Notes under the pieces: generated by a model | Database searches by the model: none | What the model was told of the DNA's origin: nothing | Seen by the model: the letters and a program-made list of their open reading frames with translations, nothing else | Translations under genes and position numbers: made by a program | Origin: Phytoactinopolyspora mesophila | GTDB taxonomy: Bacteria > Actinomycetota > Actinomycetes > Jiangellales > Jiangellaceae | Length of the DNA: 64,000 nucleotides | Direction: 5' to 3' | NCBI RefSeq assembly: GCF_010122465.1 | Contig: NZ_WLZY01000001.1 | Location: 248,001 to 312,000 of the forward strand | Shown: piece after piece, positions 49,518 to 58,457 of the stretch | How positions within the stretch are numbered: the stretch's first letter is position 1 | How the letters are laid out: each line of letters starts with the position of its first letter

Positions 49518-50501
49518 ATGTTCACCACAGAGGCTCATTCGGGCGCTGACCTGGTCGTCACCGTCCGCGGACTTACCAAGTCGTACGGCGCCCGAACCGT
49601 CGTCGACAATCTCGACCTCGATGTGCACGCCGGTGAGGTGCTCGGCCTCATTGGCGCCAACGGGGCCGGGAAGACAACCAGCGTCGAATGCATTCAGGGG
49701 CTGCGGCGGCCCGACGCCGGCGAGATCCGGGTGCTGGGTCTGGACCCGACCCGGGACGCCGACCGGCTGCGGCCACAGATCGGCAGCCAGCTGCAGAGCT
49801 CCGGACTGCCCGACCGGCTACGGGTTGCCGAGGCCGTCGCGCTCTTCGCAGGACCCCAGGCCGCCGACGGCGACCGGCTGCTGGAGCAGTTCGGCCTCGC
49901 GTACCGACGAAAGTCGCCGTTCGCGGGCATGAGCGGAGGCGAGCGGCAGCGGCTGTTCCTGGTCCTGGCACTGCTGAACAAGCCGCGGCTGGTGATACTC
50001 GACGAGCTCACCCAGGGACTCGACCCGGCTGCCCGGCGCGAGGTCTGGTCGGCGGTAGCTCAGCTGCGCGACTCCGGCGCGGCGGTGCTGCTCGTGACCC
50101 ACGAGCTCGACGAGGCGGAGGCGCTCTGCGAGCGCGTGGTCGCGATGCGCGATGGCCGGGTGCTCGACCAGGGGACGCCAGCCGAGCTCATCGCGCGGCA
50201 TTCCCACGAGGTGGTCATGCGGTTCGGGCTGGCCGCTGCCGGCGCGCCGGCTGATCTTCAGCAGACTGCCTACACCCTGCAGGCTCTGAACCGGCTGCCC
50301 GGGGTCACCAGCGTGGCCCGGGAGCGCGGCGACGTCGTGATCCGCGGCACCCGCGAGGTCATCGCCCAGGTTGGCGCCTGGCTCGTCAGCACCGGCCGAC
50401 CGGCTCCCGCCGACCTCCGAGTCGAAATCCCCGACTTGGAATCTGCCCTGCTCAACCTGCTCGATAGCGACGAAACCGACCGGATCGGAGTGGCTTCATG
50501 A
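49518..50501 (+). CDS. ABC exporter ATP-binding protein (drug/antibiotic type)
   Basis: The 327-residue protein has Walker A GANGAGKTT, Q-loop QLQSSGLPDRLRV, signature MSGGERQRLFLV and Walker B LVILDELTQGLDPAARRE (DE followed by L rather than P). A C-terminal domain of about 100 residues is typical of CcmA/DrrA-like exporters. It overlaps the permease gene by four bases. With the downstream two-component system it forms a likely stress- or drug-responsive efflux unit. ATG 49518 is the first good start; the ribosome site is weak. Confidence 0.92.
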   Translation: MFTTEAHSGADLVVTVRGLTKSYGARTVVDNLDLDVHAGEVLGLIGANGAGKTTSVECIQGLRRPDAGEIRVLGLDPTRDADRLRPQIGSQLQSSGLPDRLRVAEAVALFAGPQAADGDRLLEQFGLAYRRKSPFAGMSGGERQRLFLVLALLNKPRLVILDELTQGLDPAARREVWSAVAQLRDSGAAVLLVTHELDEAEALCERVVAMRDGRVLDQGTPAELIARHSHEVVMRFGLAAAGAPADLQQTAYTLQALNRLPGVTSVARERGDVVIRGTREVIAQVGAWLVSTGRPAPADLRVEIPDLESALLNLLDSDETDRIGVAS

Positions 50502-51298
50502 CCACCACGACTCTCGACAACGGCTCCCCGGGCGGCGGGAAAGACAACGACGCGCGCCGTCGGCACCCCTCCGCCACCCGCCGACTGCTCACCGCCGAAC
50601 TGCGGCTACTCACCCGTGCCCCGCTCACGCTCACGTTCGTGCTGGGTTTCCCGATCATCTCGATGCTGATCATCGGTGGCGTCTTCGGCACTGAGCCGGA
50701 CGAGGCATTCCCGGTCAACCCGTCGCACTGGTACGTCGCGTCGTACTTCACCGTCGTGATCGGCGCGACCGGCCTGATCATGCTGCCCGTGCACATCGCG
50801 TCCTATCGCGAACTCGGAGTGTTGCGCCGCTTGGCGGCATCAGGCTTCCCACGCTGGTCATTCGCACTCGCCGAACTGGCAACGGGACTGGCAGCGATCG
50901 CGGTTGCCGGACCATTGCTGGTGGCGGTCGCGGCGCCGGTGTACGGGCTGCCCGACATCGAGGATCCGCTGCGGGTCGCGGCAGGCATCCTCGCCGGCTC
51001 GATCGCCTTCATCAGCATCGGCGTCCTGCTCGGCACGCTGCTGCCGTCGGCTCGCGCAGCGCAGTCGATCGGGCTGATGCTCTTCTTCCCGTCGTTCCTG
51101 CTCGGCGTAGGCGGCCCGCCGCCGGCCGTCATGTCGGAGCCGCTGCGCGAGATCGCCGAGAAGCTGCCGCTCGCATTGGCGACCGACGCCATCCGTGAGC
51201 CCTGGCTCGGTATCGGCAACGGCACCGGCCCGCTTCTCGCGGTCGCGGCGATCGCCGTCGTGGCGTCGGCGCTGGCGGCCCGACGAACGGCGCTGTGA
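50498..51298 (+). CDS. ABC-2 type exporter permease
   Basis: The 266-residue protein has six hydrophobic segments and the ABC-2 pattern LTAELRLLTRAPLTLTFVLGFPIISMLIIGG, YREGVLRRL-like YRELGVLRRLAASGFPRW and FFPSFLLGVGGPPPAVMSEPLREIAEKLPL. It forms the membrane part of the exporter with the ATPase before it. Substrate unknown. The two-component genes follow within 20 bp, an arrangement common in actinobacteria. Confidence 0.9.
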   Translation: MTTTTLDNGSPGGGKDNDARRRHPSATRRLLTAELRLLTRAPLTLTFVLGFPIISMLIIGGVFGTEPDEAFPVNPSHWYVASYFTVVIGATGLIMLPVHIASYRELGVLRRLAASGFPRWSFALAELATGLAAIAVAGPLLVAVAAPVYGLPDIEDPLRVAAGILAGSIAFISIGVLLGTLLPSARAAQSIGLMLFFPSFLLGVGGPPPAVMSEPLREIAEKLPLALATDAIREPWLGIGNGTGPLLAVAAIAVVASALAARRTAL

Positions 51299-51313
51299 GC
51301 CGGGCCGGAGTCT

Positions 51314-52407
51314 ATGCTCGTGGCCATGACGATCGAGCACACAGCGCGAGTCGCGGCACCAACCGCGCTCGCGCTGTTCGCCATCGTGGGCGCGGTGATG
51401 AGCGATGTGCCGATCCTGGTGGGCGTGGGGATCGCGGGTGTGGTATCGGCCGTCGCCGCCGTCCTGGCCTGGGAGCACATCACCGGTTGGCCCCTCGCGG
51501 CTACGCTGGCTCCGCTGGTGGTGGCGTCGTGGTGCTCGGCCATGGCCAGTCGGCAAACCTCGTCTGGATGTGCCTGTGCATCATCGCCGCCTGGATGGCG
51601 CTGACCTCGGCGCTGCCGGTGGTCCTCACGGCGGGCGGCATTCTCGGCGCCATCGTGATCTCGGAGTGGATCCAGGAGACCGAGGAGCCCGGATGGGCGG
51701 CGTGGTTCGTCGGAACCGCGTTCACGCTGATCGCCTGCACATTCGCTCGGCGACTGCGGATGACCGTTGAGGAGCTGCGCGAGGCACAGCACCAGCTCGC
51801 GGAGCGCAGCCGCGCTGAGGAGCGAAACCGGATCGCCGGCGAGGTGCACGATGTGCTCGGCCACGTGCTCACGGTGTCGTTACTGCACATCGGCAGTGCA
51901 CGGCTCGCGCTCGACGAAGAGCCGGACGAAGCCCGGCGCGCGCTGGGGGAGGCCGAGCGCCTGACCCGCGAGAGTCTCGACGAGGTGCGGTCGTCCGTGG
52001 GGTTGATGCGCGCCGACGGCCGAGGCGAGACGGCGCCGCTACCGGACGCGACCGCGATCCCAGAGCTCGCTGAATCGTTCCGGCGGGCCGGGACACGGGT
52101 CGAGGTCACTGTCGAGGGAGACCTTGCGGCGTTGGGCTCCACCTGCGGGCTCGTGGCGTACCGGATCGTGCAGGAGGCGCTCACCAACGCCGCCAAGCAT
52201 GCTCCCGGCGAGCCGGTGGATGTGCGGGCGGCGGTGACGGTCGACGATGCGACCGTGACCATCACCAACAATTGCTTTGTGGACGGCGCGGCGGTAGAGG
52301 GAACCGGTGTCCGCGGGATGCGTGAGCGCGCGGAAGGAGTCGGAGGACGGCTCACGGCTGGGCCGTCGATCACCGGCTGGGCCGTCGAGGCGGTGTTGCC
52401 TGTATGA
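51314..52407 (+). pseudogene. NarL-type sensor histidine kinase with a frameshift in the membrane region
   Basis: The first ~75 codons give membrane helices (VAAPTALALFAIVGAVMSDV, GIAGVVSAVAAVLAWEHI, LAATLAPLVVA). At about 51520-51535 the frame must drop back by one base to continue VVVLGHGQSANLVWMCLCII. Then come HisKA_3 RNRIAGEVHDVLGHVLTVSL (phospho-His in EVHDVLGH) and HATPase_c VAYRIVQEALTNAAKHAPGE, GTGVRGMRERA. A single missing base would restore a ~365-residue kinase, so this may be a sequencing error or a recent mutation. Start could be 51314, 51320 or 51326. It pairs with the next gene (ATGA). Confidence 0.8.
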
Positions 52408-53072
52408 CAGCCGTGGTCAGGGTGTTGCTGGTCGACGACCAAGAGTTGGTACGCACCGGACTGCGCGGGATCCTGAGGTCGCGGTTCGGATTCGAGATCG
52501 TGGGCGAACTCTCGAGCGGCTCGGGCGTAGTCGAGGCGGTCCTGTCCCTCGCGCCCGACATCGTGCTGATGGACGTGCGGATGCCAGGGGTCGACGGCGT
52601 GGAGGCGACCCGACGGCTCCGGGAGGTTGCGGACAGCCCGCCGGTGATGGTCCTCACCACCTTCGAGGACGAGGAGATCCTCGCCGGCGCACTCCGCGCT
52701 GGGGCAGCGGGATTCCTGTTGAAGAGCGTGCCGGCGGAGGATCTGCAGCGCGCGGTCCGGGTCGTGGCCGCGGGCGACTCATGGCTCGACCCCGCGGTGA
52801 CCGGGCGGGTGCTGTCGGCGTACCGCGACGGATCGGTGCCGGCACTCCCCGGCGCCGAGGTCGACATCCTCACCCCGCGCGAGCGGGAGGTGATCGCCCT
52901 GATCGGGGCGGGCCTCAGCAACACCGAGATCGCAGCCGAGCTGACCCTGGGCGAGGGCACGATCAAGACCCACGTCGGCCACATCTTCACCAAGCTCGGC
53001 TTGCGCGATCGGGCCGCCGCGGTGGTGTTCGCCTTCGACCACGGCCTGGTTCAGCCGGGCCGGCGCGGATGA
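52404..53072 (+). CDS. LuxR/NarL-family response regulator
   Basis: The 222-residue protein has a receiver domain with VLLVDDQELVRTGL (acidic pair), phospho-acceptor Asp in DIVLMDVRMPGVDGVEA, Thr in VMVLTTFEDEE and Lys in GFLLKSVPAEDL. A GerE helix-turn-helix follows (LTPREREVIALIGAGLSNTEIAAELTLGEGTIKTHVGHIFTKLGLRDRAAAV). It is phosphorylated by the preceding kinase and likely controls the ABC exporter genes. It overlaps the kinase gene by four bases. Confidence 0.93.
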   Translation: MTAVVRVLLVDDQELVRTGLRGILRSRFGFEIVGELSSGSGVVEAVLSLAPDIVLMDVRMPGVDGVEATRRLREVADSPPVMVLTTFEDEEILAGALRAGAAGFLLKSVPAEDLQRAVRVVAAGDSWLDPAVTGRVLSAYRDGSVPALPGAEVDILTPREREVIALIGAGLSNTEIAAELTLGEGTIKTHVGHIFTKLGLRDRAAAVVFAFDHGLVQPGRRG

Positions 53073-53192
53073 ATCCACTGACCGCGCGGACCGGCGCCCT
53101 AGTCCGGACAGATGAGCCTGGGAGGGCGAAAACGGTTGAGACCGAGGCTGTGGAACGCGTTCTTGCCCGGCTGCACCGATGTGAACGACTTA

Positions 53193-53224
53193 GAACCCGC
53201 GCGGGTTCTTAGGCCCGCGGGCCG
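53193..53224. terminator. Double palindrome after the two-component operon
   Basis: AGAACCCGCGCGGGTTCT (53193-53210) is a perfect 18-bp palindrome and GGCCCGCGGGCC (53213-53224) follows. They lie 120 bp past the response-regulator stop and could end that transcript. The rest of the gap 53073-53490 has no gene I can support. Confidence 0.5.
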
Positions 53225-53510
53225 AGGTCGCGTCCACGGATGCCGGCGCCAAGTTGCTGTTCGACACCTGCACCGTCACCATCGCCTTGCCCGCCACCCA
53301 TGACTTGGCCTCGTGATCCTGTGAACGATCACATCCCTGGCGGGCCGGTTGTTATCGCTCACAATCGAAATCGGTCAATGGTTGATCTCCGCGTAACGTG
53401 ACGGAGATCGAGGAGAAGATGCCTATACGGTGCTGATTTGCGGCCCATGCGGCCTCGGAGCCTCGGAGTGGACCAGCGGTCCAGTTGGCGCTTGTTGCCG
53501 TACTGTTACC

Positions 53511-53549
53511 GTTAACATCTGTCCTCCAGCGGAATGTGAAGGTTAACAT
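53511..53549. promoter_or_regulatory. Two GTTAACAT sites 31 bp apart upstream of the sugar importer
   Basis: GTTAACAT occurs at 53511-53518 and 53542-53549, that is three helical turns apart on the same DNA face, 87-125 bp before the binding-protein gene. The half-palindrome GTTAAC resembles the centre of LacI-family sites. The LacI protein at the end of this operon is a plausible ligand-dependent binder. Confidence 0.5.
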
Positions 53550-53635
53550 TCGACGCACGGAGCGGGCCCTTACAAGCGGCTACGCGCAGATTCCGGCGTC
53601 AGGGCCGGATCCAAACGAACCGAGGAGGTTCGAGG

Positions 53636-54676
53636 ATGAGGACAAAGAAGACTCTTCTCGCCGGTGTTGCGCTGCTTGGGGCCGTGACCCTGATGGCCAG
53701 CGGTTGCGGGGGTTCAGGCACGAGCGACGACGGTGCCAGCACGTCGAACGATGACGACGGCGCGAACGCGTCGACCGACGACGGTGGTGCATCGAGCGGG
53801 GACGGCCTCATCACCGTCGGCTTCGCCCAGACGGGTTCCGAGAGCGGATGGCGCAGCGCCAACACCGAGTCCATGCGGGAGGCGTTCTCTGAGGAGAACG
53901 GCTTCGACCTGGTCTTCAACGCGGCTGACAACGATCCCGCCGCCCAGATCTCCGCGGTGCGCAGCTTCATCAACCAGGAAGTGGATGCCATCGTCATCGC
54001 GCCTATCGTCGAGGACGGCTGGGACGACGTCCTTCAGGAGGCGCAGGAAGCCGGTATCCCGGTCGTCCTCGAGGACCGGACCGTCTCGTCCTCGGACGAC
54101 CTGTATGAGGCCTGGGTAGGGCTCGACTTCCGGCACGAGGGTGTCATGGCCGGCGAGTGGGCCGCGGAGACGTTCGGCGATACGCCGACCAACATGGTGG
54201 TCCTCGAGGGGACCACCGGATCGGCGCCCGCCAATGACCGTGCGGCGGGATTCGCGGAAGCGATCGAGGGAACCGCGATCACGGTGCTGGATTCGCAGAC
54301 CGGCAACTTCACCCGCGCGGACGGCAAGACCGTCATGGAGGGCTTCCTGCAGAAGCACGGGTCTGACATCGACCTCCTCTACGCCCACAACGACGACATG
54401 GCCCTAGGCGCGATCGACGCGATCGAGGCCGCAGGCCTCGTCCCGGGCGAGGATATCCAGATCGTGTCCATCGACGCGGTGCGAGACGGCATGCAGGCGC
54501 TGGTTGACGGCAAGATCAACTACATCGTCACGTGCTTCCCACTGATCGGCGACCTGGTCGCGGAGGTCGTCGCGGACGTCGTGGCCGGGAATCCGGTGGA
54601 GAAGGTCCAGTTCTTCGAGGACCGGCCGTACACGCAGGAGGAAGCGGCCGAGGTCATCGACGAGTGGCAGTACTGA
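53636..54676 (+). CDS. Sugar-binding lipoprotein (YtfQ/RbsB type)
   Basis: The 346-residue protein has a lipoprotein signal ending LMASGC (Cys24), an Asp/Ser-rich linker and a type 1 periplasmic-binding fold. It opens ITVGFAQTGSESGWRSANTESMREAFSEENGFDLVFNAADNDPAAQISAVRSFINQEVDAIVIAPIVEDGWDDVL, close to the galactofuranose-binding YtfQ group (FAQTGSES.WR..N). The C-terminus carries IQIVSIDAVRDGMQALVDGKINYIVTCFPLIG. GAGGAGGTTCGAGG precedes ATG 53636. First gene of the importer operon. Confidence 0.92.
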   Translation: MRTKKTLLAGVALLGAVTLMASGCGGSGTSDDGASTSNDDDGANASTDDGGASSGDGLITVGFAQTGSESGWRSANTESMREAFSEENGFDLVFNAADNDPAAQISAVRSFINQEVDAIVIAPIVEDGWDDVLQEAQEAGIPVVLEDRTVSSSDDLYEAWVGLDFRHEGVMAGEWAAETFGDTPTNMVVLEGTTGSAPANDRAAGFAEAIEGTAITVLDSQTGNFTRADGKTVMEGFLQKHGSDIDLLYAHNDDMALGAIDAIEAAGLVPGEDIQIVSIDAVRDGMQALVDGKINYIVTCFPLIGDLVAEVVADVVAGNPVEKVQFFEDRPYTQEEAAEVIDEWQY

Positions 54677-54742
54677 TCCAGCAGCTTCGTGAGGGAGCCG
54701 GCTACGCGTCGGCTCCCGACCAGCTCCACCGGGAGTGAAGAA

Positions 54743-56287
54743 TTGACGAATCACAAACCTGCGGGCACGGATGTCGCCATCGTCGAGATGCGCGGCATCA
54801 CCATCGGCTTTCCCGGCGTCCTGGCACTCGATGGCGTGGACTTCTTTCTGCGTCCCGGCGAGGTGCACTCGCTCATGGGCGAGAACGGAGCCGGCAAGTC
54901 CACCCTGATCAAGGCGCTGACCGGTGTGTACGCGATCGACAGCGGTTCGATCGCGGTGGCCGGGGAAGCCCGGATCTTCGCCAGCACGGCCGACGCTCAG
55001 AGAGCCGGAATTTCGACGGTCTATCAGGAAGTGAATCTCTGCGCGAACCTGTCGGTCGGCGAGAACGTGATGCTCGGGCACGAGCCGCGTAACCGGCGCG
55101 GGATCGACTGGAAGGCCGCGCACCGCATGGCGGTACACCATCTCGAACATCTCGGCGTCCGGATCGACTCGAAGTCGGTCCTGTCCAGCCATTCGATCGC
55201 CATCCAGCAGCTAGTGGCGATCAGCCGGGCGATGGTCCTCGACGCGAAAGTGCTCATTCTCGACGAGCCGACGTCGAGCTTGGACCGCGGCGAGGTCGAG
55301 CAACTGTTCGCCGTGATCCGGGACCTGCGGGACCGCGGGGTCGCGGTACTGTTCGTGAGCCACTTCCTCGACCAGGTCTACGAGATCTCGGACCGGATAA
55401 CCGTACTGCGCAACGGACAGCTCGTGGGTGAGTACTTGGTGAAGGATCTGCCACGCGGGGAACTCGTCACCAAGATGATCGGGCGGGAGCTCGACGAGTT
55501 GGAAGCGATTTCTACCAAGGCCGATCGGGTGATCGATCGAGAGGCGGCGCCCGTGTTGCGTGCGACGGGGATCGGACGACGGGGGGTGGTCGAGCCGGCT
55601 GACGTCGACGTCTTCGGCGGCGAGGTGGTCGGGATCGCCGGGCTGCTGGGTTCCGGACGCACCGAGCTCGTCCGCCTCCTGTGTGGAGCCGACAAACCCG
55701 ATTCCGGCCATATCGAAATGGACGATCGGCCGGTGAGGCTGCCGACGCCGCGTCACGCGATAGCCAACCGCATCGCCTTCTCTTCGGAGAACCGACGGGC
55801 CGAGGGGATCGTCGCGGATCTGACCGTGGCCGAGAACATCGTGCTCGGCATCCAAGCGCGTCGCGGCTGGAGACGCCGCATCCGGCGCAGCGAGCAGAAT
55901 GCGATCGTGACCGAGTACATCAAGGCCCTCGGTGTCCGGCCGGCGGACCCGGACCAGGTGGTCGGAAACCTGTCCGGGGGCAACCAGCAGAAAGTGCTCC
56001 TTGCGCGGTGGTTGGCTACCGCCCCCAAACTGATCGTCTTGGACGAGCCGACCCGCGGTATCGACGTCGGTGCCAAGGCCGATATCCAGCGCAAGGTCGC
56101 GGAGCTGTCCGCGCAAGGGCTCTCGGTGATCTTCATCTCGGCGGAACTCGAAGAAGTGCTCCGTTTGGCGCAGCGCATCGTCGTGATGAGGGACCGCCGC
56201 ATGATGGGCGAGCTCGATTCGCACGATATCGATCTCGACGGGCTCATCGACTACATCGCCAACGGGAGCGAGGGGAGTGCAGCGTGA
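54743..56287 (+). CDS. Sugar ABC ATPase with two ABC domains (YtfR type), first of two
   Basis: The 514-residue protein has Walker A GENGAGKST, ILDEPTSSLDRGE and SHFLDQVYEISD in domain 1. Domain 2 has GIAGLLGSGRTELVRL, LSGGNQQKVLLARWL and LDEPTRGIDVGAKAD. The HFLDQVY signature marks the YtfR galactofuranose-importer group. TTG 54743 after GGGAGTGAAG gives the family N-terminus; ATG 54788 is an alternative. It overlaps the permease start by four bases (GTGA). A second, similar ATPase is encoded at 58458. Confidence 0.92.
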   Translation: MTNHKPAGTDVAIVEMRGITIGFPGVLALDGVDFFLRPGEVHSLMGENGAGKSTLIKALTGVYAIDSGSIAVAGEARIFASTADAQRAGISTVYQEVNLCANLSVGENVMLGHEPRNRRGIDWKAAHRMAVHHLEHLGVRIDSKSVLSSHSIAIQQLVAISRAMVLDAKVLILDEPTSSLDRGEVEQLFAVIRDLRDRGVAVLFVSHFLDQVYEISDRITVLRNGQLVGEYLVKDLPRGELVTKMIGRELDELEAISTKADRVIDREAAPVLRATGIGRRGVVEPADVDVFGGEVVGIAGLLGSGRTELVRLLCGADKPDSGHIEMDDRPVRLPTPRHAIANRIAFSSENRRAEGIVADLTVAENIVLGIQARRGWRRRIRRSEQNAIVTEYIKALGVRPADPDQVVGNLSGGNQQKVLLARWLATAPKLIVLDEPTRGIDVGAKADIQRKVAELSAQGLSVIFISAELEEVLRLAQRIVVMRDRRMMGELDSHDIDLDGLIDYIANGSEGSAA

Positions 56288-57405
56288 AGGACATCCTGAA
56301 GCATCGGCTGATATGGCCTGTTGTCGCGCTCATCGCGCTCATTGCGATCAACACAGCCACCCGCCCGACCTTCCTGAGCGTGACGGTACGCGACGGGCAG
56401 CTGTACGGGTCGCTCATCGACATCCTGCGCAACAGCGCACCGCTCATGCTCGTTGCGCTCGGCATGACGCTCGTCATCGCCACCCGCGGTATCGACCTGT
56501 CCGTGGGCGCGATCATGGCGGTGTCCGGCGCGGTGGCGCTGACCATCATCGATGCGTCCGCCACACCGAACAGCCCAGCGACGGTCGCGGTCGCGATCGC
56601 GGCCGCCATTCTCGTCTCACTCGTGCTGGGTACCTGGAACGGGTTCCTGGTGTCGGTGCTCGGTATCCAGCCGATCATCGCAACGCTCGTGCTGATGCTT
56701 GCCGGACGTGGTATCGCGCTGCTCATCACCGGCGGTTTCATCACGACGGTGAACAGTGACCCGTATAAGTTCATGGCGCAGGGCTACATCGCCGGGTTCC
56801 CGTTCGCGTTCTATGTGTCCGTCTTCGCCGTCGCGGTCGTCGCGCTGGTCGAGCGTCGTACCGCTCTGGGCATGCTGACCGAAGCGGTCGGCATCAATCC
56901 GAAGGCGAGCCGGCTGGCAGGTGTGCGCTCGCGTGGCATCATCTGGGGCGCGTACATCGCCTCCGGCGCACTTTCCGGAATGGCCGGAATTCTGTACAGC
57001 TCCAACATCATGGCCGCTGACGCCAACGCTTCCGGGTTATTCATCGAGCTCTACGCAATCCTCGCGGTGGTGCTCGGCGGAACCGCCCTGACGGGCGGAA
57101 AGTTCAGCATTGCCGGCACTGTGATCGGTGTCCTCACCATCCAGACCCTCATCTCCACCATCACCTTCCTCGGCGTACCACCGCCGGTGAGCCCGGTCTT
57201 CATGGCCACCGCGGTGATCATCGTCGTGCTCCTGCAATCGTCACGTGTGCACAACGCTGCCCGGGCTTTCGTCGGCTTGTTTCGCGCGCGCGGTGAGCCA
57301 CCAGCGCGGAACGACACGGCGAACGGAGCGGGCACGGCGACGGATGCCGGCGCCCAGTCGTTGGGTGACACACCGGAGCGGGACGACACGAAGGTGGCGC
57401 GATGA
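56284..57405 (+). CDS. Sugar ABC permease (YtfT type)
   Basis: The 373-residue CUT2 permease starts at GTG 56284 within the ATPase stop. It has hydrophobic segments beginning LIWPVVALIALIAINTATRP and the core LVALGMTLVIATRGIDLSVGAIMAVSGAVALTI, with the GIDLSVG motif. Later LFIELYAILAVVLGGTALTGGKFSIAGTVIG is typical. A ~40-residue hydrophilic C-terminal tail is longer than usual. Followed by a second permease, overlapping by four bases. Confidence 0.92.
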   Translation: MKDILKHRLIWPVVALIALIAINTATRPTFLSVTVRDGQLYGSLIDILRNSAPLMLVALGMTLVIATRGIDLSVGAIMAVSGAVALTIIDASATPNSPATVAVAIAAAILVSLVLGTWNGFLVSVLGIQPIIATLVLMLAGRGIALLITGGFITTVNSDPYKFMAQGYIAGFPFAFYVSVFAVAVVALVERRTALGMLTEAVGINPKASRLAGVRSRGIIWGAYIASGALSGMAGILYSSNIMAADANASGLFIELYAILAVVLGGTALTGGKFSIAGTVIGVLTIQTLISTITFLGVPPPVSPVFMATAVIIVVLLQSSRVHNAARAFVGLFRARGEPPARNDTANGAGTATDAGAQSLGDTPERDDTKVAR

Positions 57406-58421
57406 CCAGACTCGAGACCCCGAGGAACGCGCGGCGCGGGCCCTCCGGGTCCTTCGGCGCCTTCATGAGCCGGCGCTCCTCGCTCATGCCGACGTTCACC
57501 GCACTCGCGATCCTGCTCCTGCTGCTCGGCGGCGCCCATGCCTACTTCGGCAACTTCGTGACGCCATCGAACCTGTCGGCGCTCCTCCTGGACAACGCGT
57601 ACCTGCTGATCCTCGCCGTGGGTGTGACCCTGGTCATCCTCACGGGCGGGATCGACCTGTCGGTCGGCTCGGTCATGGCGTTCACCGGCATTCTGTGCGC
57701 GAAGCTGCTCAGCGACGGGGTGCCTCCCATCATCGTCGTTCCCGTGATGATCGCGGGCGGAGCTCTCATCGGGCTGCTCCTCGGGGTCCTGGTGCAGTAC
57801 TTCGACGTTCAGCCGTTCATCGCCACGCTCGCGGGGTTGTTCCTGGCCCGGGGGCTTGCCTTCGTAGTCAGCCAGTCGTCGATGCGCGTCGAAGATCCGG
57901 CAATTCTGTGGCTTCAGTCGGAACGGTTCCGGCTTGGTGACTGGTACATCACGCCCACCGGCATCATGGCCCTGCTCGTCGTCGCCATCGGCGTGTTCGT
58001 CACCCAATGGACGCGGTTCGGGCGCACGATCTACGCGATCGGTGGCAGCGAGCAGTCCGCTCGGCTCATGGGTTTGAACGTCGCGCGCACCAAGGTGCTC
58101 GTGTACCTGATCAGTGGAGTGTGCGGCGGCCTAGCCGGGCTGACCCTCACGGCGTACTCGGGTGCGGGTTATCCACTCAACGGTGTGGGCACCGAACTCG
58201 ACACCATCGCGGCCGTCGTGATCGGCGGAACCCTGCTCACCGGAGGCACCGGCTACGTCATGGGCTCCATGATCGGTGTGCTGGTGTTCGGGACGATCAA
58301 GTCGGTGATCTCGTTCATGGGGGCCGAGCAATCGTGGACTCGCATCATCATCGGAACACTCCTGCTCCTGTTCATAGTCGTCCAACGGGTGATCGTCGCC
58401 AGGTCGGAACGGGGGCACTAG
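57402..58421 (+). CDS. Second sugar ABC permease (YjfF type)
   Basis: The 339-residue permease contains LILAVGVTLVILTGGIDLSVGSVMAFTGILCAKL and NGVGTELDTIAAVVIGGTLLTGGTGYVMGSMIGVL, the CUT2 motifs. With the YtfT-type protein it forms a heteromeric channel, as in the E. coli YtfQRT-YjfF importer for galactofuranose. The adjacent pair and order match that system. Starts within the preceding stop (ATGA). Confidence 0.92.
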   Translation: MTRLETPRNARRGPSGSFGAFMSRRSSLMPTFTALAILLLLLGGAHAYFGNFVTPSNLSALLLDNAYLLILAVGVTLVILTGGIDLSVGSVMAFTGILCAKLLSDGVPPIIVVPVMIAGGALIGLLLGVLVQYFDVQPFIATLAGLFLARGLAFVVSQSSMRVEDPAILWLQSERFRLGDWYITPTGIMALLVVAIGVFVTQWTRFGRTIYAIGGSEQSARLMGLNVARTKVLVYLISGVCGGLAGLTLTAYSGAGYPLNGVGTELDTIAAVVIGGTLLTGGTGYVMGSMIGVLVFGTIKSVISFMGAEQSWTRIIIGTLLLLFIVVQRVIVARSERGH

Positions 58422-58457
58422 TGTCCCACGTTGCGAGACGCACGGGATAATAGCCAG

